A DNA stretch of 39,545 bases from an uncultured Oscillospiraceae bacterium (GCA_934670025.1 CAKUOS010000015.1:1-39545), one strand, 5' to 3'. Shown: positions 1-8,794, counted from the first letter of the stretch. The notes: generated by a model not told the origin, from the sequence alone. Numbers and translations: made by a program.

Positions 1-124
1 CTAAGATAAGATCTCTCATCCTGAAAAGGAGTAAGGCTCGTCGTAGACTATGACGTTGATAGGTCAGAGGTGGAAGCGCTGTAAGGCGTGTAGCTGACTG
101 ATACTAATAAGCCGAGGGCTTGAC
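1..124 (+). rRNA. rrl: 23S ribosomal RNA, 3' end (partial)
   Basis: The first 124 bases match the conserved 3' end of bacterial 23S rRNA. The segment with GACGTTGATAGG, then GGTGGAAGCG, then CTGATACTAATAAGCCGAGG and the terminal GCTTGACC is the familiar end of domain VI. The gene enters from outside the window, so only the tail is present. The 3' end is placed by similarity and could be off by a few bases. The following 93 bases to the first 5S gene form a spacer without an open gene. Confidence 0.95.
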
Positions 125-217
125 CTACAATTGGTAGTTAGCAGGCTCTGTAAATGAAGTCTTCTCCCTTTGCTCAGATTCCTTGTGGTGTTCGGTTTTC
201 AGGGTGTATCCTGAATA

Positions 218-332
218 GTTGGTGCTGATTGGTGTGAGGGTCCACCTGTTCCCATACCGAACACAGAAGTTAAGCTCACATGCGCCGAAGATACTTGTCG
301 GGTGACTGACCGGGAAAATAGGTAGTGCCAAC
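218..332 (+). rRNA. rrf: 5S ribosomal RNA, copy 1
   Basis: This is the standard 5S element after 23S. The core CCCATACCGAACACAGAAGT is present, and the ends GTTGGT and GCCAAC pair to make helix I, giving a 115-base gene. It differs from the second 5S copy at 13 positions by my count. The ends were set from the helix I pairing and are accurate to a few bases. Confidence 0.95.
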
Positions 333-334
333 AC

Positions 335-368
335 AAAAGAAACCTGATTTCGATCAGGTTTCTTTTTT
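335..368 (+). terminator. Intrinsic terminator between the two 5S genes
   Basis: AAGAAACCTGAT and ATCAGGTTTCTT form a perfect 12-bp stem closed by a TTCG tetraloop, followed by a run of T. It lies directly after the first 5S gene and one base before the second, so the second copy should be made only by read-through or after processing of a longer transcript. The A-rich 5' side means it may also work in reverse. Confidence 0.9.
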
Positions 369-369
369 A

Positions 370-484
370 GTCGGTGTTGATTGGCGTGAGGGTCCACCTG
401 TTCCCATACCGAACACAGAAGTTAAGCTCATGATCGCCGAAGATACTTGCCGGGTGACTGGCCGGAAAAATAGGGAATGCCGAC
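370..484 (+). rRNA. rrf: 5S ribosomal RNA, copy 2
   Basis: A second 115-base 5S gene stands in tandem with the first. It has the same CCCATACCGAACACAGAAGT core and the helix I ends GTCGGT and GCCGAC. Relative to copy 1, helix I carries a compensating U-A to C-G change, so both copies look functional. It has its own terminator downstream. No separate promoter is visible between the two copies. Confidence 0.94.
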
Positions 485-488
485 ACAG

Positions 489-516
489 GCCGCAGCTCTT
501 TGAGCTGCGGCTTTTT
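489..516 (+). terminator. Intrinsic terminator of the rRNA operon
   Basis: GCCGCAGCTC pairs with GAGCTGCGGC around a TTT loop and is followed by five T. It lies four bases after the second 5S gene and ends the rRNA operon. Confidence 0.9.
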
Positions 517-520
517 GCGC

Positions 521-549
521 TTTACAGGCAGGAAATACTGTGCTATGAT
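521..549 (+). promoter_or_regulatory. Sigma-A promoter for the SdpI-like gene
   Basis: TTTACA (521-526) and TATGAT (544-549) are separated by 17 bases, close to the sigma-A consensus. They lie just after the rRNA terminator and 23 bases before the start codon, so this small operon is transcribed independently of the rRNA genes. Confidence 0.75.
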
Positions 550-572
550 GGAAACAGAAGGGGGCTTAGGCT

Positions 573-992
573 ATGATTTTCTGGTTGTTTATGCTGCTGT
601 TCGTTCTGATGTGCCCCGGTACGATGGTGTTTTTTGGACGGATGTTTTCACGGAAGCCGCCTGACCGCATCAATGCGCTGTTCGGATACCGGTCGACGAT
701 GTCGATGAAGAATACAGCCACGTGGACGCTGGCGCATCAGGTCTGCGGCCGGTTCTGGTACCGCTGCGGCGTGGTTTTACTGCCGGTTTCTGCGGCGGCG
801 ATGCTGTTTGTGCTCGGAAAATCGACGGAAACAGTCGGCACGACCGGCATGGTCATTGTCGGCGTGCAGATGATTCCGATGGTGGGCGTGATCGTTCCGA
901 CGGAATGGGCGCTGCGGCGGACGTTTGACCGGAACGGCCTGCGAAAATTGAGTACAGACGAAGAAGGGCAGACAGAAGGAGGTTGCAAGTGA
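573..992 (+). CDS. SdpI family membrane protein
   Basis: This 139-residue protein has three hydrophobic segments at about residues 3-21, 63-82 and 88-108. Between the first and second lies the block FGYRSTMSMKNTATW followed by H and G positions. That block is typical of the SdpI C-terminal domain (the family named for the Bacillus immunity protein to the SdpC toxin, also found in many small membrane proteins of unknown role). Translation starts at an ATG behind an AGAAGGGGG site. The stop codon overlaps the GTG start of the next gene (GTGA), so the two are translationally coupled. In Bacillus SdpI is both an immunity protein and a signal-transducing one. No toxin gene is visible here, so that role should not be assumed. 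Family membership is likely; function is unknown. Confidence 0.8.
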   Translation: MIFWLFMLLFVLMCPGTMVFFGRMFSRKPPDRINALFGYRSTMSMKNTATWTLAHQVCGRFWYRCGVVLLPVSAAAMLFVLGKSTETVGTTGMVIVGVQMIPMVGVIVPTEWALRRTFDRNGLRKLSTDEEGQTEGGCK

Positions 993-1477
993 AGAGACTT
1001 GCGGCGATTTTGGTTGTATGTTTGCTTCTTGCGGCGCTGCTGACGGGCTGCGCGCGCGTATCATACGGCGGACAGGGACAAAGCACTGCTGTCTGGTCGT
1101 TCCACGGCGAAAATGACGACATTGCCGTGGAGAACGGCGTGATCGTCATCAGTCCGGACACCGAGACGCTCTACGGCGGCAATCTGACCGTCAAGACGGA
1201 AGCGTTTGACGAGGTGGCTGCGTATACGGTCCGGATCAAGCTGGACACCGGTGAGGAATGGAGGCCGCTGCTGGTCAACACGGTCAGCACGGCGGACGCG
1301 GCGGGCACTTTGATCGGCGTTTCGGATTTTATCGGCCAGACGACCGGCGATGTGTTTGAAGGAACCGACGCGGAGTTCTTCCCGGGCGGCCTGCGGTTTG
1401 AACTCGATGTCACAGACCTGAGCGGCGAGCTGCATACGTATCAGGTGTCGCTGCAAGCGACGCAGATCATGGGATAG
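989..1477 (+). CDS. Small lipoprotein of unknown function
   Basis: A predicted 162-residue secreted lipoprotein. The N terminus has Lys and Arg, then a hydrophobic stretch, then the lipobox L-T-G-C with the lipidated Cys at residue 21. I chose the GTG at 989 because a GGAGG site ends six bases upstream; an in-frame TTG at 983 would overlap that site. The mature part (about 140 residues) is rich in beta-forming and acidic residues and I do not recognise a family. The GTG overlaps the stop of the SdpI-like gene as GTGA, implying coupled translation and a related role at the membrane. The window also carries lgt and lspA, the enzymes that would process it. Confidence 0.75.
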   Translation: MKRLAAILVVCLLLAALLTGCARVSYGGQGQSTAVWSFHGENDDIAVENGVIVISPDTETLYGGNLTVKTEAFDEVAAYTVRIKLDTGEEWRPLLVNTVSTADAAGTLIGVSDFIGQTTGDVFEGTDAEFFPGGLRFELDVTDLSGELHTYQVSLQATQIMG

Positions 1478-1500
1478 ACGGCAGTATAATTGAAATAGTA

Positions 1501-1536
1501 AGCGCCCGCACAGGATGACCTGTGCGGGCGCTTTTT
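1501..1536 (+). terminator. Intrinsic terminator after the lipoprotein gene
   Basis: AGCGCCCGCACAGG pairs perfectly with CCTGTGCGGGCGCT (14 bp, ATGA loop), followed by T residues. It separates the plus-strand pair from the convergent minus-strand DUF6440 gene, and the T tract favours the plus strand. Confidence 0.9.
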
Positions 1537-1543
1537 GCGGTTT

Positions 1544-1747
1544 TTATTCGTCGCGGTCGTCGCGGGGCACGGCGGTGACGATGGGGTAGCCTCGCGGGTC
1601 GAGCAGCGGCGTCAGGCCGCCGGCGTAGCCAGAGGCGATCCAGAGATAGTTGACGCCGGTCGTTTTGTCGACCCAAATCTCACGGTTCGTGGTCCAGGTA
1701 CTGCCCTCGTTCAGCACCTTGATAAAGCGCTCGTCCTTCTTCGCCAT
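1544..1747 (-). CDS. DUF6440 family small protein
   Basis: A 67-residue soluble protein beginning MAKKDERF, with the conserved middle WVDKTTGVNYLW and SGYAGGLTPLLD characteristic of DUF6440 proteins. No function is established for the family. No membrane segment or signal peptide is seen. Its ATG lies one base after the stop codon of the SPFH gene (TAATATG), so it is the third gene of an nfeD-SPFH-DUF6440 operon and is probably translated by re-initiation. That placement suggests, but does not show, a link to membrane-domain functions. Confidence 0.85.
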   Translation of the reverse strand: MAKKDERFIKVLNEGSTWTTNREIWVDKTTGVNYLWIASGYAGGLTPLLDPRGYPIVTAVPRDDRDE

Positions 1748-1748
1748 A

Positions 1749-2681
1749 TTACTTCGTCTCCTTTACCGACTCAGCAATGCCGGAGGCCAGGCCCGCGAAG
1801 CCCTGCAGCTCGGAAGGAATGATGATCTTCGTGGCCTTGCCGTCGGCGATCTTCTGCATGGCCTCGAGCGCCTTGAGCTTGATGACCTGATCGTTCGGGG
1901 CCTTCTCGTTCAGGAGCGCGAGAGAGTCGGCCATCGCCTTCTGCACGGCCATGATGGCCTGCGCTTCGCCGTCGGCGCGCAGGATGGCGGCCTGCTTCTC
2001 GGCCTCGGCCTTGAGGATGGCGGCCTGCTTTTCGGCGTCGGCCTTCAGGATCGCGGCTTCCTTTTCGCCCTCGGCGACGAGGATCTGGCTGCGCTTGGTG
2101 CCCTCGGCCTGCAAGATGGCCTGGCGGCGGTCGCGCTCGGCTTTCATCTGCTTTTCCATGGAGTTCTGGATGTCCTGCGGCGGGAGAATGTTCTTGAGCT
2201 CGACGCGGTTGACCTTGATGCCCCACGGGTCGGTCGCTTCGTCGAGGATGGCGCGCATCTTGGTGTTGATGACGTCGCGCGAGGTGAGCGTCTGGTCAAG
2301 CTCGAGGTCGCCGATGATGTTGCGGAGCGTCGTGGCGGTGAGCGTCTCCATGGCCATCATCGGATGCTCGACGCCGTAAGCGTAGAGCTTCGGATCGGTG
2401 ATCTGGAAGTAGACGACGGTGTCGATCTGCATGGTGACGTTATCCTTGGTGATGACGGGCTGCGGCGGATAGTCGAGCACCTGCTCCTTGAGGCTCACCT
2501 TGCGCGCCACGCGCTCGATGAACGGGACCTTGACGTGCAGGCCGACTTCCCAGACCTTGCTGAACGCGCCGAGACGCTCGATGACGTAGGCGCGCGACTG
2601 CTGGACAACGTGGATGTTGCTGATGATGAGAATGAGCAGGATGACGGCGAGAATCAGAATGGCGATCAATCCAAACGGCAT
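1749..2681 (-). CDS. SPFH/Band 7 domain protein (stomatin/QmcA-like)
   Basis: A 310-residue membrane-anchored scaffold protein. Residues 1-24 form one N-terminal membrane helix. Residues about 25-180 are an SPFH/Band 7 domain, recognisable from SRAYVIERLGAF, PFIERVARKVSL and DPWGIKVNRVELKNI. Residues 181-246 are six successive 11-residue repeats of the type A-E-x-E-K-x-A-A-I-L-K, a hendecad coiled coil. Proteins of this group oligomerise into cage-like rings on the membrane and are usually paired with an NfeD partner, as here: nfeD is directly upstream in the same operon, with 39 bases between the genes. The start ATG is behind a GAAGGAGG site. The precise role (membrane microdomain organisation, protease regulation) cannot be read from sequence. 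Confidence 0.93.
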   Translation of the reverse strand: MPFGLIAILILAVILLILIISNIHVVQQSRAYVIERLGAFSKVWEVGLHVKVPFIERVARKVSLKEQVLDYPPQPVITKDNVTMQIDTVVYFQITDPKLYAYGVEHPMMAMETLTATTLRNIIGDLELDQTLTSRDVINTKMRAILDEATDPWGIKVNRVELKNILPPQDIQNSMEKQMKAERDRRQAILQAEGTKRSQILVAEGEKEAAILKADAEKQAAILKAEAEKQAAILRADGEAQAIMAVQKAMADSLALLNEKAPNDQVIKLKALEAMQKIADGKATKIIIPSELQGFAGLASGIAESVKETK

Positions 2682-2720
2682 AAATGGTTCCTCCTTCGGT
2701 TTTTCAGTTCTTTCGGATGT

Positions 2721-3173
2721 TCAACGGATGTTTGCGGGGACATCGGCAGGCTCGACGAGGAGCTTCGCGCCCTCGACACGCAGGATCTTCACGTGCGCGC
2801 CGGTCTCGATGCGTGCGCCAGACGGGCATTTCGCCGTCCAGAGCACGCCGCTGACCTTGACGGCGCCGGTATCGAGCTGCGCGTCGATGGGTTCGGTGAC
2901 GATGGCGGTCTGACCGGCGAGCCGGTCGGCGTTCAGGCGCTCGGGCTTCGGTTTGAGCTTCTTTTTGGCCAGCGGGCACACGAGAAGCAGCAGCAGCGCC
3001 GACACGATCACGAAAATCGCCGCCTGTGCCAGCTCCGGTGCGCCGCAGATCGCCGCCAGCAGCGCGCAGACCGCGCCGCCGATGAACCACACGGACACGA
3101 GCGCGACCGTGACGGCCTCGGCGATGATAAAGATCACGATGGCCGCGATCCAGAACCAGACGGATGGCGTCAT
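2721..3173 (-). CDS. NfeD family membrane protein
   Basis: A 150-residue protein with hydrophobic segments at about residues 4-22, 27-45 and 47-67, then a soluble C-terminal part (LAGQTAIVTEPIDAQLDTGAVKV onward) that fits the NfeD OB-fold. NfeD proteins work with SPFH proteins of the stomatin/flotillin type, and the SPFH gene follows directly. I start at the ATG at 3173, not the one at 3179, because the AAAGGAGG site sits eight bases before the former and only two before the latter. The transcript should begin at the promoter at 3201-3229. Confidence 0.88.
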   Translation of the reverse strand: MTPSVWFWIAAIVIFIIAEAVTVALVSVWFIGGAVCALLAAICGAPELAQAAIFVIVSALLLLLVCPLAKKKLKPKPERLNADRLAGQTAIVTEPIDAQLDTGAVKVSGVLWTAKCPSGARIETGAHVKILRVEGAKLLVEPADVPANIR

Positions 3174-3200
3174 GGGCATGGCCTCCTTTCTTCTAAATAG

Positions 3201-3229
3201 AGTATACAGCATCCGCCGGGGAAAGTCAC
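3201..3229 (-). promoter_or_regulatory. Sigma-A promoter for the nfeD-SPFH-DUF6440 operon
   Basis: On the minus strand GTGACT (3229-3224) and TATACT (3206-3201) are 17 bases apart. The -10 is near perfect and the -35 matches four of six. It lies 28 bases upstream of nfeD in a divergent intergenic region. Confidence 0.6.
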
Positions 3230-3284
3230 GACGGAGATTTCTGAAGAATTCTTAATATTTTAACAGAATTGTCACAGATATGGT

Positions 3285-3313
3285 TTGCTATTTGTCGGAA
3301 GATTCCGTATACT
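3285..3313 (+). promoter_or_regulatory. Sigma-A promoter for the THUMP methyltransferase gene
   Basis: TTGCTA (3285-3290) and TATACT (3308-3313) are spaced by 17 bases, 50 bases before the start codon. It is divergent from the nfeD promoter. Confidence 0.65.
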
Positions 3314-3362
3314 AATAGGATGAATTGCCGGCGTGCGCCGGGGAAACGTGGAGATACTGGGT

Positions 3363-4475
3363 ATGGAAACAATGACATTCTGTGTGCCGTGTCTGTTCGG
3401 GCTCGAGGGCCTCGTCGGCGACGAGCTCAAGCGGCTGGGACTTGCAAACGTCCGGGTCGAGGACCGGCGCGTTTTTTTTGAGGGCGATTTCGCCGCGATG
3501 GCGAAGGCCAACCTCTGCTGCCGGATGGGCGAGCGCGTGATGATCCTGCTCGCCGCATTCGACGCGCGCAGCTTTGAGGAGCTGTTTCAGGGCGTCAAGG
3601 CCGTGGAGCTGGAGCGCTTTATCCCGAAGGACGGCGCGTTCCCGGTCAAGGGCTACAGCCTGAACAGCCAGCTGCACTCGGTCCCGGACTGCCAGGCCAT
3701 CGTCAAAAAGGCCGCCGTGACGCGCCTGGGCGAGAAATACGGCCTCGGCTGGCTGCCCGAGACAGGTGAAACGTATCAGCTGCGGTTTTCCATCATGAAG
3801 GATCATGTGGAGCTGTTCCTCGATACGTCGGGCGTGAGTCTTCATAAGCGCGGCTACCGCCGCGAGGCGAATCTCGCGCCGCTGCACGAGACGATGGCTG
3901 CCGCGATGGTCAATCTCGCGCGCTACCGCGGCCGGGACTTTTTCTGGGACCCGTTCTGCGGCTCGGGCACGATCTGCATCGAGGCCGCGCTCATCGCGCT
4001 CAACCGCGCGCCGGGGCTGAACCGGTCGTTCATGGCGCAGAAGTGGCCGTGCGTACCGGAAGCCGTCTGGCAGCAGGCGCGGACCGAAGCGCTCGACCGC
4101 GAGTATCGTGGGGACTATCACATTCTCGGCACGGACATCGATCCCGCTTCGCTCGAGATCGCGCAGCAGAACGCGCGCAAGGCGGGCGTCGGCAAGCTGA
4201 TCGAGTTCCGCGAGGCCGACGCGACCAAAATGAGTCTGCCGGCCGACAAAGGCCTCATCGTTACGAACCCGCCGTATGGCGAGCGGATGATCGAGCAGCG
4301 CAGCGCGCAGCGGCTGTATGCCGCGCTGGGGCGGCATCTGAAATACGCGGACGGATGGAAGAAGTACATCATCTCCTCCGAACCGGAGTTCGAGCACTAC
4401 TACGGCAGGCCCGCCGTCAAAAAGCGCAAACTCTACAACGGGCGGCTGCAATGCAATGTGTATATGTATTATTGA
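3363..4475 (+). CDS. THUMP domain class I SAM-dependent RNA methyltransferase
   Basis: A 370-residue enzyme of the RlmL N-terminal/YpsC type, expected to methylate guanine N2 in 23S rRNA. The N-terminal half, about residues 1-155, is the ferredoxin-like plus THUMP RNA-binding region. The C-terminal half has the methyltransferase signatures: FWDPFCGSGTICIEAALI (SAM loop), GTDIDPASLEIA, and the catalytic NPPYGER box of N2-guanine methylases. I start at the ATG at 3363 (METMTFC), preceded by a GGAG nine bases away, not at the upstream reading-frame extension. It is followed after 44 bases by a lipid kinase gene on the same strand. The exact target base cannot be told from sequence alone. Confidence 0.9.
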   Translation: METMTFCVPCLFGLEGLVGDELKRLGLANVRVEDRRVFFEGDFAAMAKANLCCRMGERVMILLAAFDARSFEELFQGVKAVELERFIPKDGAFPVKGYSLNSQLHSVPDCQAIVKKAAVTRLGEKYGLGWLPETGETYQLRFSIMKDHVELFLDTSGVSLHKRGYRREANLAPLHETMAAAMVNLARYRGRDFFWDPFCGSGTICIEAALIALNRAPGLNRSFMAQKWPCVPEAVWQQARTEALDREYRGDYHILGTDIDPASLEIAQQNARKAGVGKLIEFREADATKMSLPADKGLIVTNPPYGERMIEQRSAQRLYAALGRHLKYADGWKKYIISSEPEFEHYYGRPAVKKRKLYNGRLQCNVYMYY

Positions 4476-4519
4476 CTTGTGCTTAAATAGACGATCAGGA
4501 AAGGGGAAAGTTCCGCGAT

Positions 4520-5437
4520 ATGAAGCACGTATTTATTGTGAATCCCGCCGCGGGCAAATTTGACCGCACGGAGTCGTATCAGAATATGGTCCGCGAGGCG
4601 TTTGCGCCGCGCGGCGTCGAATATGAGATCCTTGTCTCGCAGGCGCCCGGCGAATGCCGCCGGCTCGCACACGAGATCGCCGCGTCCGGCGAGCAGGCGC
4701 GCATCTACGCCTGCGGCGGCGACGGCACGCTCAACGAGGTCGTCAACGGCGTGGCCGGGTTTGAGAATGTCGCCATCACGCATTTTCCCGGCGGCTCGGG
4801 CAACGATTGGATCAAGGTATTCAGCAACCCCGCGGCCTTCGCGTATATTGACCGGCTGCTTGACGCGGACGAGGCGCGCTTCGATCTCATCCGCTGCAAC
4901 GATACATACTCGCTGAACATCCTATCGCTGGGCTTTGACGCGCGCGTGGGCACGGATATCGCGCGCTTTAAGCGTATGCCGCTCGTCAGCGGCAAGGGCG
5001 CGTATGTGATGTCCATCTTCTCGAACCTTGTCCACGGACTGAGCGCAAAATATGAGATCGCGTTTGACGACGGCGAGACGATCGCGGGCGAAAAGACGCT
5101 CGTGTGCGTCTGCAACGGCCGGTGGTACGGCGGCGGATTCAATCCCGTGCCGGAGGCTGAGCCCGACGACGGGCTTCTGGACGTGCTGGTGGTGGAAAAA
5201 GTGAACCTGTTACAGGTCGCATCCGTCATCGGCAGCTATCAGAAGGGGCTGTACGCCAACTATCCGGAGCTGATCCGCTATAAGCGGTGCAGGAGTCTTC
5301 GCATCGCGTGCGACGAGGAATCGGTCGTCAACGTCGACGGCGAGGCGCTGTATACGCGCGAGGCTGAAATTGCCGTCGTGCCGCAGGCCATCCGCTTCTT
5401 CTACCCGAAGGGGCTGACGTACCGGGTGAAAAATTAA
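4520..5437 (+). CDS. YegS/DagK-family lipid kinase (copy 1)
   Basis: A 305-residue diacylglycerol/lipid kinase-like protein. It opens with FIVNPAAGKFDRTES, contains the nucleotide-binding GGDGTLNEVVNG followed by FPGGSGNDW, and ends with a second beta-rich domain holding VNVDGE. This is the complete architecture of the DAGK_cat family, which phosphorylates diacylglycerol or related lipids with ATP at the inner membrane face; the substrate here is unknown. An AGGAAAGGGG site precedes the ATG. It probably shares the transcript of the upstream RNA methyltransferase gene, an arrangement that does not explain its substrate. A second family member lies at 11053-11949. Confidence 0.9.
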   Translation: MKHVFIVNPAAGKFDRTESYQNMVREAFAPRGVEYEILVSQAPGECRRLAHEIAASGEQARIYACGGDGTLNEVVNGVAGFENVAITHFPGGSGNDWIKVFSNPAAFAYIDRLLDADEARFDLIRCNDTYSLNILSLGFDARVGTDIARFKRMPLVSGKGAYVMSIFSNLVHGLSAKYEIAFDDGETIAGEKTLVCVCNGRWYGGGFNPVPEAEPDDGLLDVLVVEKVNLLQVASVIGSYQKGLYANYPELIRYKRCRSLRIACDEESVVNVDGEALYTREAEIAVVPQAIRFFYPKGLTYRVKN

Positions 5438-5469
5438 CACTCTCGTCATAAATTTGCCGAAAATACCCC

Positions 5470-5497
5470 TTGACTTTTTCTTCGCACCGGGTATTAT
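5470..5497 (+). promoter_or_regulatory. Promoter of groES-groEL
   Basis: TTGACT (5470-5475) and TATTAT (5492-5497) are 16 bases apart. The -10 box ends eight bases before the CIRCE operator, so bound HrcA would cover the transcription start. Confidence 0.8.
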
Positions 5498-5505
5498 ATA
5501 TGGTG

Positions 5506-5532
5506 TTAGCAGTCATAAGGAATGAGTGCTAA
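5506..5532 (+). promoter_or_regulatory. CIRCE operator (HrcA binding site)
   Basis: The inverted repeat TTAGCAGTC, nine bases, GAGTGCTAA matches the CIRCE consensus (TTAGCACTC-N9-GAGTGCTAA) with a single mismatch in the left arm. CIRCE is bound by the HrcA repressor, which loses activity when GroEL is titrated by unfolded protein. Position right after the -10 box and 60 bases before groES is as expected. hrcA itself is not in the window. Confidence 0.95.
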
Positions 5533-5592
5533 CGGAATGCGTAAAACACGCTGCGGCATCACGCAGCGACTGGATACTGGGAGGTATTTGTT

Positions 5593-5865
5593 ATGAAACT
5601 GACTCCGCTCGCAGACAATGTTCTGCTCAAGCACATGGAAGCTGAGGAAAAGACCGCGTCCGGCATCATCCTGTCCACCGCGACGAAGGAAAAGTCCGTG
5701 ATCTCCGAGGTCATCTCCGCGGGTCCCGGCACCGACGACGTCAAGGTCACTGTCAAGCCCGGCGACAAGGTCGTCACCGGCAAGTTCGCCGGTCAGGAGC
5801 TCAAGCTCGACGGCGAGGACTATGTCATCGTCAAGATGAGCGACATTCTGGCAGTTGTTGAATAA
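5593..5865 (+). CDS. groES: Co-chaperonin GroES
   Basis: A 90-residue co-chaperonin that caps the GroEL cavity as a heptamer. It has the N-terminal LTPLADNVLLK strand, the mobile loop AEEKTASGIILS that contacts GroEL, and the C-terminal YVIVKMSDILAVVE. A GGGAGG site precedes the ATG. It is first in the CIRCE-controlled groES-groEL operon, 30 bases before groEL. The length is slightly shorter than the usual 94-97 residues, within normal variation. Confidence 0.98.
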   Translation: MKLTPLADNVLLKHMEAEEKTASGIILSTATKEKSVISEVISAGPGTDDVKVTVKPGDKVVTGKFAGQELKLDGEDYVIVKMSDILAVVE

Positions 5866-5880
5866 TTCGTGATTGATTGA

Positions 5881-7536
<1,656 letters not shown>

Positions 7537-7570
7537 TCCGATCCCAACCCCTATCCATCGTATATCGTAT

Positions 7571-7606
7571 AAAAAATCAGCCCGGCTTCGGCCGGGCTGA
7601 TTTTTT
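7571..7606. terminator. Bidirectional terminator between groEL and pheA
   Basis: AAAAAATCAGCCCGGC and GCCGGGCTGATTTTTT form a perfect 16-bp stem with a TTCG loop. With A and T runs at both sides it can end both groEL (plus) and the convergent pheA (minus). Confidence 0.95.
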
Positions 7607-7631
7607 GCTGTGTAAAAGAGCGGAACCGGCG

Positions 7632-8774
7632 TCACACCAGCTCGGAATAGCTGCCGAGATAGCACACGTGCTCGCACACGTCCTCCAGCTCGCCGAGCAG
7701 CGCGGGAAGCTCCGGCGAGTAGACCGACGCCTCAAGATCGAAGTAGAAGCGGAACGTGTCGTCCGAGCCGGGAATGGGACGGCTTTCGAGCTTGGTGAGG
7801 TTCACGCCGTGACCGTAGATGTGCGAAAGCACCTGGTAGAGGCTGCCGGGCTCGTTGGAGAGCGAGACGAGCAGGCTTGTGCGGTCTGCGCCGGGGTAGA
7901 CCTCGGGCGATTTTGCGATGCAGATGAAGCGCGTATAGTTGCCGCGCTCGTCCTGCACACGGGATTTGAGCGTTTGCAGGCTGTAGATCTCCGCACACGC
8001 GGGCGAGGCGAGCGCGGCCAGATCTGTGCGCCCGGATTCCGCGACCATCCGGGCCGCGGCGGCGGTATTTTCACAGCGCGTGACCGTCACGCCCGGCATG
8101 GACGCAAGCAGACCTGCGCACTGCTCCAGCGCCTGCGGGTGCGAGACGATCTCCCGGATCCCGGACAGCGCCGCGCCCGGCAGCGCCAGCAGACTGTGGT
8201 CCACGCGCAGGCGGACGCTGCGGACGATGGAGAAGTTATGCTGCTGCATGAGATCATACACCGCGTTGACCGAACCTGCGGTGCTGTTTTCCAGCGGCAG
8301 AACGCCGTACTGGCACAGGCCCTGCTCGATGGCGGCGAAGACCTTGTCAAACGATGTGCAGTAGAACACGCTCGGGTGGCGGAAGAGCTTTTCACACGCC
8401 TGCTGGGAATATGCGCCCTCGACGCCCTGGCACGCGACGCACGCGCTCTGCGGGAACAGCTGCGGCGTGGACGCGACGGCTGTTTGCAGCAGCTGCGGCA
8501 GACGCTCCGCGCCGCCAAGCGTGCGCTTCTGATACGCGCGGCTGAGCGAGAACAGCAGCCGGTAGAGGCTCACGGCCTGCTCCTGAAGGCCCTCGGGCGC
8601 TTTTTTCACGACGCCGGCGAGCTTTTCGCGCTCACGCCCGGCGTCGAGCACCGGCAGCCCGTGCGCCTTCTTATACGCTGCGATGCCCGCGGACGTCTGC
8701 ATCCGTTCTTCAAACAGGCGCAGCAGCGCGTCGTCGATGCGGTCGATCTCGTTTCTGTAGTCGGTAAGTTCCAT
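7632..8774 (-). CDS. pheA: Bifunctional chorismate mutase / prephenate dehydratase (P-protein)
   Basis: A 380-residue enzyme for two steps of phenylalanine synthesis, chorismate to prephenate to phenylpyruvate. Residues about 1-85 are an AroQ-type chorismate mutase (YRNEIDRIDDALLRLFEERM). Residues about 105-280 are prephenate dehydratase, with GVEGAYSQQA and the catalytic NYTRF. Residues about 290-375 are an ACT domain with the ESRP motif that binds Phe for feedback inhibition. I start at the ATG at 8774 because GGAGAGGG lies eight bases upstream; a TTG at 8792 would overlap that site. Expression is probably controlled by the leader-peptide attenuator directly upstream. It ends at the terminator shared with groEL. 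Confidence 0.96.
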   Translation of the reverse strand: MELTDYRNEIDRIDDALLRLFEERMQTSAGIAAYKKAHGLPVLDAGREREKLAGVVKKAPEGLQEQAVSLYRLLFSLSRAYQKRTLGGAERLPQLLQTAVASTPQLFPQSACVACQGVEGAYSQQACEKLFRHPSVFYCTSFDKVFAAIEQGLCQYGVLPLENSTAGSVNAVYDLMQQHNFSIVRSVRLRVDHSLLALPGAALSGIREIVSHPQALEQCAGLLASMPGVTVTRCENTAAAARMVAESGRTDLAALASPACAEIYSLQTLKSRVQDERGNYTRFICIAKSPEVYPGADRTSLLVSLSNEPGSLYQVLSHIYGHGVNLTKLESRPIPGSDDTFRFYFDLEASVYSPELPALLGELEDVCEHVCYLGSYSELV

Positions 8775-8794
8775 GGTAAAAGCCCTCTCCAAAA

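Noticed and set aside
125..217. A tRNA gene between 23S and 5S
   Set aside because: No cloverleaf or T-loop GTTCRANNC pattern is seen in the 93-base spacer. It looks like a normal processing spacer.
573..1477. A toxin-immunity pair because of the SdpI-like protein
   Set aside because: The downstream protein has a lipobox and no toxin features, and no sdpC-like gene is present. Kept only as a coupled membrane protein-lipoprotein pair.
1650..3200. A 516-codon plus-strand frame opposite the nfeD-SPFH-DUF6440 genes
   Set aside because: It crosses three real genes and has the repetitive LGLEDGGLL pattern that mirrors the SPFH hendecad repeats. There is no ribosome site.
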